DNA from: Deltaproteobacteria bacterium | Lineage (GTDB): Bacteria; Desulfobacterota; Desulfuromonadia; Desulfuromonadales; BM103 | Assembly (NCBI GenBank): GCA_006226895.1 | Contig: SBFN01000166.1 | Location: 1-5,684, forward strand | DNA: 5,684 nucleotides | Direction of reading: 5' to 3' | Made by a program: the position numbers and the translations under genes | In this document: piece after piece, positions 1-5,684 of the stretch | Position numbering within the stretch: the stretch's first letter is position 1 | How the letters are laid out: every line of letters begins with the position of its first letter | The notes under the pieces: generated by a model | What the model was told of the DNA's origin: nothing | Seen by the model: the letters and a program-made list of their open reading frames with translations, nothing else | Databases searched by the model: none

Positions 1-51
1 ATTTTCGATCTTTACCTGTCGCGCGGTAAAGTTGATCGCCTGAGTATCTAG
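1..51 (+). CDS. secD: Protein translocase subunit SecD, C-terminal end only (partial)
   Basis: The first 16 codons of the window read IFDLYLSRGKVDRLSI and then TAG at 49-51, in frame from base 1. A short hydrophobic stretch followed by a basic tail ending in L-S-I is typical of SecD C-termini, where the last membrane helix runs into a cytoplasmic tail. SecF starts 9 bp downstream, and secD-secF adjacency is the normal arrangement in bacteria. SecD works with SecF in the inner membrane, with the proton-motive force helping to pull substrates out of the SecYEG channel on the periplasmic side. Only the tail is visible, so the identification rests mainly on the neighbour; the domains and start lie outside the window. 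Confidence 0.8.
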   Translation: MFDLYLSRGKVDRLSI

Positions 52-60
52 GAGCTCTCA

Positions 61-990
61 ATGCAGATTATCAAGCATGATATAAATATCAATTTTGTCG
101 GTAAGCGGAAACTGGCCATGATCCTCTCTGGCGTTGTTATCCTGCTCGGACTGGCATCCCTGGTCATTAATGGTGGCCCGAATTACGGCATCGATTTTGT
201 CGGTGGAACCCTGGTTCAGGTCAAGTTCGCTGAAGACACCGATGCGGGCAAGATTAAGGAAAGCTTGTCGACTCTGGACCTTGGTTCGGTCGTCGTCCAG
301 CACTTTGGCGATGATGCCAATGAGTACCTGGTTCGAGTTCAGGAGAGCGCCGAGAACAAGGAACTCTCCAGGATGATCTCGGCAAGCCTGGAGTCGAACT
401 ACGGCGCCGGGAAGGTTGATATCCGCCGGGTTGAAATGGTTGGTCCCCAGGTCGGTAAGGACTTGCGCCAGAAAGGTCTGCTCTCGATCCTCTATGCGAT
501 GATCGGGATTCTGATCTATATCTCCTGGCGTTTTGAACTGCGTTTTGCGGTCGGTGCCATTATCGCTCTGTTGCACGACGTAATGATTACCCTGGGTGCT
601 TTTTCGCTCAGCGGTCGGGAAATTGACCTGCCGATTATTGCGGCATTTCTGGCGATTATCGGATATTCCCTGAACGATACGATCATTGTTTATGACCGGA
701 TTCGGGAAAATTATGGCAAACACCAGAAGAAGGGGTTCTCTGCGGTTGTTAACAGTTCCATTAATGAGACCCTGTCGAGAACCATCCTGACCTCAGGAAC
801 GACCATGTTGGTTGTTCTTGCGCTCTTTGTGTTCGGTGGCGGTGTTATTCACAATTTTGCGTTTGCTCTGCTTATCGGTATTCTGGTCGGTACTTACTCC
901 TCGATCTTTGTTGCCAGCCCGGTTTTGATCTTCTGGGATGATTATCGCTCTGGTGGCCAGAAGAAAGCCACTGCAGAAGGAGGCGCCTGA
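61..990 (+). CDS. secF: Protein translocase subunit SecF
   Basis: A 309-residue protein, the usual length for a stand-alone SecF. It is an inner-membrane RND-superfamily protein that partners SecD in the proton-driven late stage of Sec export. Visible parts: a basic N-terminus; membrane helix 1 at about 18-37; the conserved GIDFVGGT motif at 43-50 opening the periplasmic P1 domain (about 40-135); then five further helices at about 139-158, 163-182, 190-211, 240-259 and 264-290. The SecD/F core motifs are present: VGPQVGKDL at 127-135, the LLHDVMITLG segment at 170-179, and GYSLNDTIIVYDRIREN at 201-217. The tail after residue 292 is short and charged. The ATG at 61 has a GGAG ribosome-binding site at 51-54 with 6-nt spacing, partly within the secD stop region, so it is probably coupled to secD. 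Nothing appears truncated. Confidence 0.97.
   Translation: MQIIKHDININFVGKRKLAMILSGVVILLGLASLVINGGPNYGIDFVGGTLVQVKFAEDTDAGKIKESLSTLDLGSVVVQHFGDDANEYLVRVQESAENKELSRMISASLESNYGAGKVDIRRVEMVGPQVGKDLRQKGLLSILYAMIGILIYISWRFELRFAVGAIIALLHDVMITLGAFSLSGREIDLPIIAAFLAIIGYSLNDTIIVYDRIRENYGKHQKKGFSAVVNSSINETLSRTILTSGTTMLVVLALFVFGGGVIHNFAFALLIGILVGTYSSIFVASPVLIFWDDYRSGGQKKATAEGGA
977..983 (+). promoter_or_regulatory. Consensus ribosome-binding site for the TPR gene, inside the secF end
   Basis: AAGGAGG, a perfect match to the anti-Shine-Dalgarno consensus, lies within the last codons of secF (encoding the E-G-G region) and sits 6 nt before the ATG at 990. It fixes the start of the next gene, and together with the stop/start overlap indicates translational coupling. 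It is the strongest ribosome-binding site in the window. Confidence 0.85.
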
Positions 991-1559
991 TGAAAAAAGA
1001 AACTCTGCTTATTGTTGTTGTCACCTTGGTCGCCGGCTTCATTATCGGCTTGTTGTTCGGGCAGAATGATTCCGGGACAAAGACTTCTGCTCCTGCGGGA
1101 GCTCCGACCGGTCCTATGCCAACGGTTAACCTGCAACAGAAAATAGCTGAACTGAAAACTATTGTTGCTAAGGACCCCGCCAACTTTCAGGCCTGGGTCA
1201 TACTGGGCAACGAATATTTTGATAGCAACCAGTTTATGGATGCCATAGAGGCCTATGACAAGGCTCTTGCCATCAAACCGGATTCACCGAATGTTCTCAC
1301 CGATCAGGGTGTCATGTTCAAGCGATTGGGTTGGTTTGACCGGGCCATTGCCAACTTCACCAAAGCCAACCAGGTTGACCCGTCTCACGCTACGAGCATG
1401 TATAACCTTGGCATTGTTTATCGCTACGATCTTCAGGATTTTCCAAAAGCCCTGGAGGCATGGACCAAGTTCCTTGAAATCAGCCCGACCGGCCCTGGTT
1501 CAGATCGGGTCCGGCAGGATCTTGAGTTTTTGAGAACCCATCCCCAGGTTGAGAAGTAA
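990..1559 (+). CDS. Membrane-anchored tetratricopeptide-repeat (TPR) protein, probable periplasmic domain
   Basis: A 189-residue protein. A basic MKKE start precedes one hydrophobic helix at about 5-24, with no lipobox and no clear signal-peptidase site. A flexible Ala/Pro/Gly/Thr-rich linker follows (about 27-46), then a helical TPR region. A leading helix lies at about 48-64, and three TPR units follow at about 65-99, 100-133 and 134-168, each with the usual pattern (A-W..LGN.Y, then A-I-.-A-Y-.-K-A-L...P; for example DAIEAYDKALAIKP at 84-97). The positive-inside rule places the TPR domain in the periplasm. TPRs bind proteins or peptides; no enzyme motif is seen. The ATG overlaps the secF TGA by one base, and the gene ends 12 bp before a strong terminator, so it is the last gene of the secD-secF unit. 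The architecture resembles E. coli YfgM (single helix, periplasmic TPR, SecYEG/PpiD partner) and NrfG/CcmH-type TPR proteins. A Sec-related role is inference. Confidence 0.88.
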   Translation: MKKETLLIVVVTLVAGFIIGLLFGQNDSGTKTSAPAGAPTGPMPTVNLQQKIAELKTIVAKDPANFQAWVILGNEYFDSNQFMDAIEAYDKALAIKPDSPNVLTDQGVMFKRLGWFDRAIANFTKANQVDPSHATSMYNLGIVYRYDLQDFPKALEAWTKFLEISPTGPGSDRVRQDLEFLRTHPQVEK

Positions 1560-1571
1560 CAAAACTTGATC

Positions 1572-1607
1572 ATCGGGCCGGAGCTTGCTTCCGGCCCGAT
1601 TTTTTTT
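1572..1607 (+). terminator. Rho-independent terminator of the secD-secF-TPR unit
   Basis: A perfect 11-bp inverted repeat, ATCGGGCCGGA at 1572-1582 pairing with TCCGGCCCGAT at 1590-1600, has a 7-nt loop (1583-1589) and is followed at once by eight T residues (1600-1607). It begins 12 bp after the TPR stop codon. There is no matching T-run on the opposite strand, so it acts in the + direction only. It should end most transcription from the sec unit, which implies the downstream genes need their own promoter. Confidence 0.95.
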
Positions 1608-1660
1608 GCATACTGTTGTAAGTCTGCCTTTTGGCTTTCAAGAAGCTTTAAACTCTTTTT

Positions 1661-1763
1661 TAACGCAAGGTCACAAAGGCGCAGAGACTTCTGGTTACAC
1701 ATATATTCTCTTGCTGGAATTCCCTTGGCGTCCTGCCTGGCTTCTCTTGGCGTCATTGCGTTA
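1661..1763. repeat. Imperfect inverted-repeat element ('ACGCAAAGG'-type intergenic repeat), copy 1
   Basis: The left arm begins TAACGCAAGGTCACAAAG at 1661. The right arm, read on the minus strand from 1763, begins TAACGCAATGACGCCAAG. The outer 8 bases are identical (10 with flanks: TTTAACGCAA at 1659-1668 against TTGCGTTAAA at 1756-1765), and 14 of the first 18 match. The right arm (1722-1763, minus strand) matches a second copy at 5617-5658 at 36 of 42 positions without gaps. The + frame translation contains N-A-R-S-Q-R-R-R, close to the N-A-K-A-Q-R-R string that I recall from spurious ORFs over similar repeats in many bacterial genomes. It encodes nothing itself. It could be a small non-autonomous mobile element or a structured RNA element; which is unknown. 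Confidence 0.8.
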
Positions 1764-1819
1764 AACTTTTGTTTTGATCCCTTGGCAACAAGATCCATCC
1801 GTTTTACGTGGTTTTTGTT

Positions 1820-1824
1820 AAGGA
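1820..1824 (+). promoter_or_regulatory. Ribosome-binding site deciding the lipoprotein start
   Basis: AAGGA at 1820-1824 lies 8 nt before the ATG at 1833. The earlier in-frame ATG at 1824 overlaps this site and has no purine-rich stretch of its own at a workable distance, so 1833 is the preferred start. Confidence 0.65.
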
Positions 1825-1832
1825 TGTCATTC

Positions 1833-2714
1833 ATGTCCTGCTCTTTTCTCACTCTCAAACGTTATCTTCTGCTAGGTGGGCTATGCCTTCTTATGGTGGG
1901 TTGTCTTTTCGGAAAAGATCAGACGATCCGTGGCGTTTTGCGCGGTGAGCATGTCTGGCAGGGAGAGGTTTATGTTGCCGAAGATGTGGTCCTTGAAGAG
2001 GATGTCAGGCTGACAATTCTTCCCGGCACCCGGGTACGTTTCCTGCCTGCTGAAGCCGATGGCGGCGGCTGGATTGAACACCCCCATTTCCCCGGAAACG
2101 AGCTGATAATAAAAGGGCAGGTGCATGCTGTGGGTACGGCTGAGAAACCAATCATCTTCGAAGCTGTCGACTCTTCCGCGTCGGCAGGTTTCTGGGGCGC
2201 CATCAATCTGGTCGGCAGCCCTGAAGCTATCTTTGAATACTGTGTTTTCAGGCAGGCCGATAGCGCTGTGCATAGCTGGGACTCTCAGGTTTATATAGAA
2301 CAGTCACTTTTTGAAGACAACCTGGTCGGTATTCGTTTCAATGCCTCTGAAATTTTGATCGAACACAATCTGTTGCGCAACAATCATACCGCTGTCCGCT
2401 TTCATTTTGGTTCGCCGGTCATTTGTGAGAACGAATTCGCCGACAATGCTGTCAACCTTTTTGTGACCTCTCATCCCCGTGATTATCATATAGAGAACAA
2501 CACCTTCGGAAGTCCTTTGGAATACAATGTGGTGTTCGGAGAAGAAGTCCCTGAAGACGTGAGCTTGCTGCGTAACTACTGGATAAAAGAGACCCCCTCA
2601 ACGCTTATCGATAGCTTCTACGATGGTCGTCGTAGCCCTTACCTCGGCAAAGTGGTCTTTGAGCCGCAAAGAACAACTCCTTCCAGCCAGGCGGGCCTGT
2701 CATGGACCCCGTAA
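1833..2714 (+). CDS. Predicted lipoprotein with right-handed parallel beta-helix fold
   Basis: With the ATG at 1833 the product is 293 residues. The N-terminus is a lipoprotein signal: basic LKR at 8-10, a hydrophobic stretch at about 11-23, and LLMVGC ending in Cys24. Met at -3 is less usual than Leu, but V-G-C is acceptable. The residue after Cys is Leu, not Asp, which by the E. coli rule favours the outer membrane. Residues 45-71 show the 'V.V.EDV.LTILPGTRVRF' entry module common in beta-helix surface proteins, followed by LIIKGQVHAVGT at 91-102 and PIIFE at 106-110. From about 120 to 235 there are stacked beta-helix coils with N/D turns (YCVFRQADSAVHSW, LFEDNLVGIRFN, LLRNNHTAVRF, CENEFADNAVNLF, IENNTFGSP). 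The C-terminal RNYWI...IYDG-like block (247-277) is a usual ending for this family. No catalytic motif is identifiable; binding of polysaccharide or an envelope role is possible. It overlaps recJ by 13 nt. Confidence 0.85.
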   Translation: MSCSFLTLKRYLLLGGLCLLMVGCLFGKDQTIRGVLRGEHVWQGEVYVAEDVVLEEDVRLTILPGTRVRFLPAEADGGGWIEHPHFPGNELIIKGQVHAVGTAEKPIIFEAVDSSASAGFWGAINLVGSPEAIFEYCVFRQADSAVHSWDSQVYIEQSLFEDNLVGIRFNASEILIEHNLLRNNHTAVRFHFGSPVICENEFADNAVNLFVTSHPRDYHIENNTFGSPLEYNVVFGEEVPEDVSLLRNYWIKETPSTLIDSFYDGRRSPYLGKVVFEPQRTTPSSQAGLSWTP

Positions 2715-4423
2715 TCAAACGCCTCTGGCTGCCTCGTAACGAACAACCTGAGCTTAGTGCGCTCAACGAATTTGCAGCAAAGCTCCAGCTCTCACAGCTG
2801 ATTGCCCGTATCCTTGCCAGTCGTGAGCCTTCTCTGGATGCTGCTCGTGATTTCCTCAACACCCGTCTCGCCGATTTGCCTGATCCGTTTCGCCTCCCGG
2901 ATATGGCGGCTGCGGTCGACCGCCTTCAGTTGGCTCTGGTTCAGGGCGAAAAAATCGCCATTCACGGTGATTACGATGTTGATGGTATTACCGGAACCGT
3001 TCTGCTGCTGGAGGGCCTGGCTTCAATGGGTTGTGAGCAACTTGAATATCACATTCCATTGCGGCTGCGTGATGGTTATGGCCTTTCTGCTGAAGCCATG
3101 CAGAAAGCGGCAGATGACGGCGTTACCGTCGTCATCTCGGTCGATTGCGGCGTTACCGCCCATGCCGAGGCCTCCCTGGCCAAAGCGTGTGGTATCGACC
3201 TGATTATCACCGATCACCACCAACCTCCTGATGAACTACCAGAGGCTTTCTCTATTATTAATCCTCAACGTAGCGACTCCAGGTTTCCCTTCCCGGATTT
3301 AGCGGGGGTTGGCGTCGCATTTTTCCTTCTGGTCGCGCTGCGCAAAAAATTACGCGACGCCGGCTGGTTCAAGCAACGCTCTGAGCCCGATCTACGAAGC
3401 TCCCTCGACCTGGTGGCACTGGGAACCATTGCCGATCTGGTTCCGCTAAAGGGGATTAACCGGACTTTAACCAGGCATGGCCTGGTTATACTGGAAAAAG
3501 GTGAACGCGCCGGTGTCAGGGCTCTCAAGCAGGTGGCAGGAGTCAAAGAAGTCAGCTGCGGTGTGGTCGGTTTTCAGATGGCGCCGCGCTTGAATGCTGC
3601 CGGGCGTATGGAAGACGCCGGGCTTGGTGTGGAGCTGCTTCTTGAGAAGGATATGGTGCGCGGCCTGAATACGGCCCGCTATCTCGATCAATGCAATCGA
3701 GAGCGCAGGGGTATAGAAAAAGAAACCTTACAGGAGGCCGAAAGAGCCGTTGCAAAACTTGGCGCTGAACATACGCACTCTATCGTACTCGGTGGCGAGG
3801 GCTGGCATTCCGGGGTGATCGGCATCGTCGCCAGCCGATTGGTTGATCGTTACTCACGACCAACGGTTCTGATCGCATTGGATGACGCAACGGGCAAAGG
3901 CTCCTGTCGTTCGATCCGTGGTTTCCACCTCTATCATGGCCTGCAGAGCTGTGCGGACTCCCTGCTTGCTTTCGGTGGCCATGAGATGGCCGCCGGTCTG
4001 AGTGTTGCTGCCGATCAGCTTCCGGCTTTTGCGGCCCAATTTGAGGCTCACGCGCGATCAATCCTTTCTGAAGATGATTTGCAGCCCAAGCTTTATCACG
4101 ACGGTGTTGTCCTGCTCGAAGAAATAGATCTGGACGTTCTGCGTCAACTGGAAGGACTTGCTCCCTTCGGGATGGGTAACCCTGAACCCGTCCTGGTGGT
4201 AGAATCTGTACGAGCCATGCAGGTTAAGCCTGTGGGGGACACCCATTTGCGTTTCACTGCATGTCAGGGAGCCTTCAGCCATCCGGCGATCGCTTTCGGC
4301 ATGCTCGATCGTCGGGAGGAGTTCCAGGGAGAGGTTGACCTGTTGGTCTCACCACAAATCAATCGTTATAACGGTCGCGAATCAGTCCAACTGAGGATCA
4401 AAGATGTCAGACCGGTCCAATAA
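2702..4423 (+). CDS. recJ: Single-stranded-DNA-specific 5'-3' exonuclease RecJ
   Basis: A 573-residue protein, close to the 577 of E. coli RecJ, and apparently intact. RecJ degrades single-stranded DNA 5'-3' in the cytoplasm, in RecF-pathway recombination, mismatch repair and base excision repair. DHH-domain motifs are visible in order: AIHGDYDVDG at 86-95 (metal ligands D92, D94), VISVDCG at 144-150 (D148), TDHH at 170-173, the FPDLAGVGVAFFL segment at 197-209, LGTIADLVPL at 240-249 (D245) and APRLNAAGR at 294-302. The DHHA1 part shows GWHSGVIGIVASRL at 367-380, GKGSCRS at 398-404 and FGGHEMAAG at 424-432. The C-terminal OB-like domain includes LAPFGMGNPEP at 486-496. All expected catalytic residues are present. 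The ATG at 2702 has only a weak G-rich ribosome-binding site (AGGCGGG near 2690) and lies inside the lipoprotein gene, so coupled translation is likely. The next gene overlaps its end by 20 nt. Confidence 0.97.
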   Translation: MDPVIKRLWLPRNEQPELSALNEFAAKLQLSQLIARILASREPSLDAARDFLNTRLADLPDPFRLPDMAAAVDRLQLALVQGEKIAIHGDYDVDGITGTVLLLEGLASMGCEQLEYHIPLRLRDGYGLSAEAMQKAADDGVTVVISVDCGVTAHAEASLAKACGIDLIITDHHQPPDELPEAFSIINPQRSDSRFPFPDLAGVGVAFFLLVALRKKLRDAGWFKQRSEPDLRSSLDLVALGTIADLVPLKGINRTLTRHGLVILEKGERAGVRALKQVAGVKEVSCGVVGFQMAPRLNAAGRMEDAGLGVELLLEKDMVRGLNTARYLDQCNRERRGIEKETLQEAERAVAKLGAEHTHSIVLGGEGWHSGVIGIVASRLVDRYSRPTVLIALDDATGKGSCRSIRGFHLYHGLQSCADSLLAFGGHEMAAGLSVAADQLPAFAAQFEAHARSILSEDDLQPKLYHDGVVLLEEIDLDVLRQLEGLAPFGMGNPEPVLVVESVRAMQVKPVGDTHLRFTACQGAFSHPAIAFGMLDRREEFQGEVDLLVSPQINRYNGRESVQLRIKDVRPVQ

Positions 4424-5597
4424 TTACGAAACCAGGCAGAATGAGAGACGCGTTCTCTCTATCCTTGTCGGGGGAATGCTTGGTTTGGTCGTCGCTATGG
4501 GGATAGGGCGTTTTGCCTTTACTCCGATTTTGCCCCTGATGCAACGTGACCTCGCCATGAGCAATACCGTGGCGGGATGGCTCGCGGGGCTCAATTACCT
4601 CGGCTATCTTGCTGGAGCCGTTCTTTGTTCCATCTCTCCTCAAATCCTGCGTTTCCGATTCGTGACCGGCAGTGCTTTGCTGCTGAGTCTCGTCACGACA
4701 CTTTTCATGGGCTTGACTGTCTCCGCTTTCTGGTGGGGCATGATGCGCCTGGCCGGTGGTTGGGCCAGCGCGATTCTGTTTATCGTTATTTCCGCAGAAG
4801 TCGGTGAGGCTCTAACGCGGCGTGGCTACGGTCACTGGATCGGTGCATTGTACGCTGGTGTCGGTTTTGGTGTCGCCATCAGCGGCTTGATCGTCCCGCA
4901 ACTGGATCTAGCCGGTGGTTGGAGTCTCTCATGGATAGGCATGGGGGTGATCGCGACGGTCCTGGCCGCTTTCGGCCTTCTACTTGGTCGGAGACGCGAT
5001 CTTGTTCAGACGGTAACGATTAATAAGTCGGAACACTCCGGAAGTTTGCGTGTGGTGCATCTGCTGGCTGTTGCCTATTTTTTTGAAGGTCTTGGTTATA
5101 TCGTCACGGCCACCTTCATTGTCGCCATTATTACCATAACCCCCGGGCTCGAAAGCTTTGCGCCCTACAGTTGGGTTGCGGTTGGCCTGGCTGCCGTCCC
5201 TTCAACACTCCTCTGGCCTTACCTTGCACGACGTATTGGCAGTCAACGTGCTCTGCTGTTTGCCTACGCTCTACAGGCTGCCGGTATCCTTGTCAGTATT
5301 CATGCCGACACTGTCTTCGAAGTCGTTTTTGCCGCCATCTCCTTTGGGGGAACATTCATGGGGATCGTCGCAATGACACTGGCCGAAGGCAATCAGCGCA
5401 TGCAGGGGGAAGGGGGCCGCGCTGCCGCGTTTCTGACTGCAAGCTTTGGTGTTGGCCAGGTGCTTGGCCCTGTCCTTGCCGGTATCCTGGCGGACCTGCA
5501 GCAGGGTTTTGTCTTGCCATTAATGCTGGCGGCTGCTTGCGTTATTCTGGGTGGAATTTTTATTGCTCTGGATAAGCGTTTTCAGGCGGTTCGGTGA
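4404..5597 (+). CDS. MFS transporter, YbfB/YjiJ-like family, 12 membrane helices
   Basis: A 397-residue integral membrane protein. Twelve hydrophobic helices are predicted at about 17-37, 54-75, 85-105, 108-131, 143-163, 174-195, 217-241, 255-275, 281-299, 303-326, 339-361 and 369-388, with a longer polar central loop (196-214), the usual 6+6 MFS plan. The N-terminal run MGIGRFAFTPILPLMQRDL (32-50), followed by AGWLAGLNYLGYLAGA (57-72), is the hallmark of the YbfB/YjiJ group (Pfam MFS_4 as I recall it). A motif-A-like loop, LARRIGSQRALL at 274-285, lies between helices 8 and 9. The substrate cannot be read from the sequence; members are usually poorly characterised putative exporters. The ATG at 4404 has a GAGGA site at 4393-4397 with 6-nt spacing inside recJ. 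The gene overlaps recJ by 20 nt and ends in tandem stops (TGATGA, 5595-5600). No terminator is seen downstream within the window. Confidence 0.93.
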   Translation: MSDRSNNYETRQNERRVLSILVGGMLGLVVAMGIGRFAFTPILPLMQRDLAMSNTVAGWLAGLNYLGYLAGAVLCSISPQILRFRFVTGSALLLSLVTTLFMGLTVSAFWWGMMRLAGGWASAILFIVISAEVGEALTRRGYGHWIGALYAGVGFGVAISGLIVPQLDLAGGWSLSWIGMGVIATVLAAFGLLLGRRRDLVQTVTINKSEHSGSLRVVHLLAVAYFFEGLGYIVTATFIVAIITITPGLESFAPYSWVAVGLAAVPSTLLWPYLARRIGSQRALLFAYALQAAGILVSIHADTVFEVVFAAISFGGTFMGIVAMTLAEGNQRMQGEGGRAAAFLTASFGVGQVLGPVLAGILADLQQGFVLPLMLAAACVILGGIFIALDKRFQAVR

Positions 5598-5616
5598 TGA
5601 CACTGCATTAAAAGCG

Positions 5617-5658
5617 TAACGCAAAGGCGCGAAGAGAACCCAGGCAAGACGCAAAGGG
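5617..5658 (+). repeat. Intergenic 'ACGCAAAGG' repeat, copy 2 (probably cut by window end)
   Basis: This begins 20 bp after the transporter stop codon. It matches the minus strand of 1722-1763 at 36 of 42 positions with no gaps; the six mismatches are scattered single bases. Internally ACGCAAAGG occurs twice, at 5619-5627 and 5649-5657, 30 bp apart. Copy 1 is an inverted repeat of about 103 bp, so the mirrored arm of this copy would fall beyond base 5684; GGTTA at 5679-5683 may correspond to the middle of copy 1 (GGTTAC, near 1693). No gene and no terminator hairpin are visible between 5598 and 5684. Confidence 0.75.
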
Positions 5659-5684
5659 GGAAACCTATAAATCAATTTGGTTAT

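Larger units (their letters stand above)
1608..1832. other. Intergenic region between the two gene groups
   Basis: About 225 bp with no credible gene. Its middle (1661-1763) is the inverted repeat described separately. The flanks, 1608-1660 and 1764-1832, are AT-richer. The 1764-1832 segment should carry the promoter of the lipoprotein-recJ-transporter group, because a strong terminator lies just upstream. I could not find a sigma-70 -35/-10 pair with good spacing there; TTGATC near 1774 and TTGGCA near 1782 lack a recognisable -10 at 16-18 bp. No sigma-54 GG-N10-GC site is seen either. The region stays open in the + frame that runs into the lipoprotein, but its translation reads through the terminator hairpin and the repeat, so it is not coding. 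Confidence 0.6.

Noticed and set aside
58..723. A 221-codon open frame on the minus strand, antisense to secF
   Set aside because: It lies wholly within secF, whose motifs are unmistakable. The translation is low in hydrophobic residues, rich in N, D, Q and R, and resembles no known domain. It has no ribosome-binding site or neighbour logic and looks like a mirror of secF codon bias.
1661..1763. Possible CRISPR fragment because of repeated short motifs
   Set aside because: There are only two arms in inverted orientation, no regularly spaced direct repeats of 23-40 bp with unique spacers, and no cas genes nearby.
1566..1832. N-terminal extension of the lipoprotein frame back to an ATG at 1566
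   Set aside because: This would place the terminator and repeat inside a coding region and put 89 residues ahead of a clear lipoprotein signal peptide. The ATG at 1833 has a suitable ribosome-binding site.
1764..1832. Sigma-70 promoter candidates (TTGATC near 1774, TTGGCA near 1782)
   Set aside because: Neither has a recognisable -10 hexamer at 16-18 bp spacing. A promoter is expected here from the upstream terminator, but I cannot place it.
1433..1858. A 141-codon minus-strand open frame crossing the end of the TPR gene, the terminator and the repeat
   Set aside because: It reads through the terminator hairpin and the inverted repeat, and its middle (N-A-M-T-P-R-E-A-R-Q-D-A-K-G) is simply the translated repeat. 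The six mismatches with copy 2 do not favour third codon positions, so there is no sign of protein-level selection.
2802..3203. A 133-codon + strand open frame inside recJ, in another frame
   Set aside because: It overlaps the DHH core of recJ, has no domain resemblance and an unlikely composition, and is a frame shadow of recJ.
5171..5575. A 134-codon + strand open frame inside the transporter gene, in another frame
   Set aside because: It is Cys-, Trp- and Arg-rich with no recognisable domain, and lies fully within the helix-coding region of the transporter. Such frames are common shadows of membrane-protein genes.

Overview
This looks like an ordinary chromosomal housekeeping segment from a Gram-negative bacterium. 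Base composition is moderate (mid-50s % G+C by eye). The SecD/SecF split, an outer-membrane-type lipoprotein signal, a RecJ of proteobacterial length, and intergenic repeats of the 'ACGCAAAGG' kind all fit a Desulfuromonadia/Geobacter-like deltaproteobacterium. That placement is inference from gene content and style; no taxonomic marker is present.

Layout: all genes are on the + strand in two tight groups. Group 1 (1-1559) holds the last 16 codons of secD, a complete secF, and a small membrane-anchored TPR protein whose ATG overlaps the secF stop codon. It ends in a textbook Rho-independent terminator (1572-1607). A gap of about 225 bp follows (1608-1832), largely occupied by an imperfect inverted repeat of about 100 bp (1661-1763). 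Group 2 (1833-5597) holds a predicted lipoprotein with a right-handed beta-helix fold, recJ (single-strand-specific 5'-3' exonuclease), and a 12-helix MFS transporter of the YbfB/YjiJ type. These three genes overlap by 13 and 20 nt, so they are probably co-transcribed and translationally coupled. Downstream of the transporter the window ends in a second copy of the repeat (5617-5658, continuing to or beyond the edge), opposite in orientation to the best-matching arm of the first.

How the genes work together: SecD and SecF form the proton-motive-force-using accessory complex of the Sec translocon. The adjacent TPR protein, one N-terminal membrane helix plus a periplasmic TPR domain, is well placed to act at the same site, but that is inference. 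The lipoprotein, RecJ and the transporter have no obvious common pathway; their linkage looks like operon packing. I found no phage, defence, CRISPR, tRNA or rRNA genes and no convincing new system. The points most worth following up are the TPR protein coupled to SecF and the dispersed inverted repeat flanking group 2.
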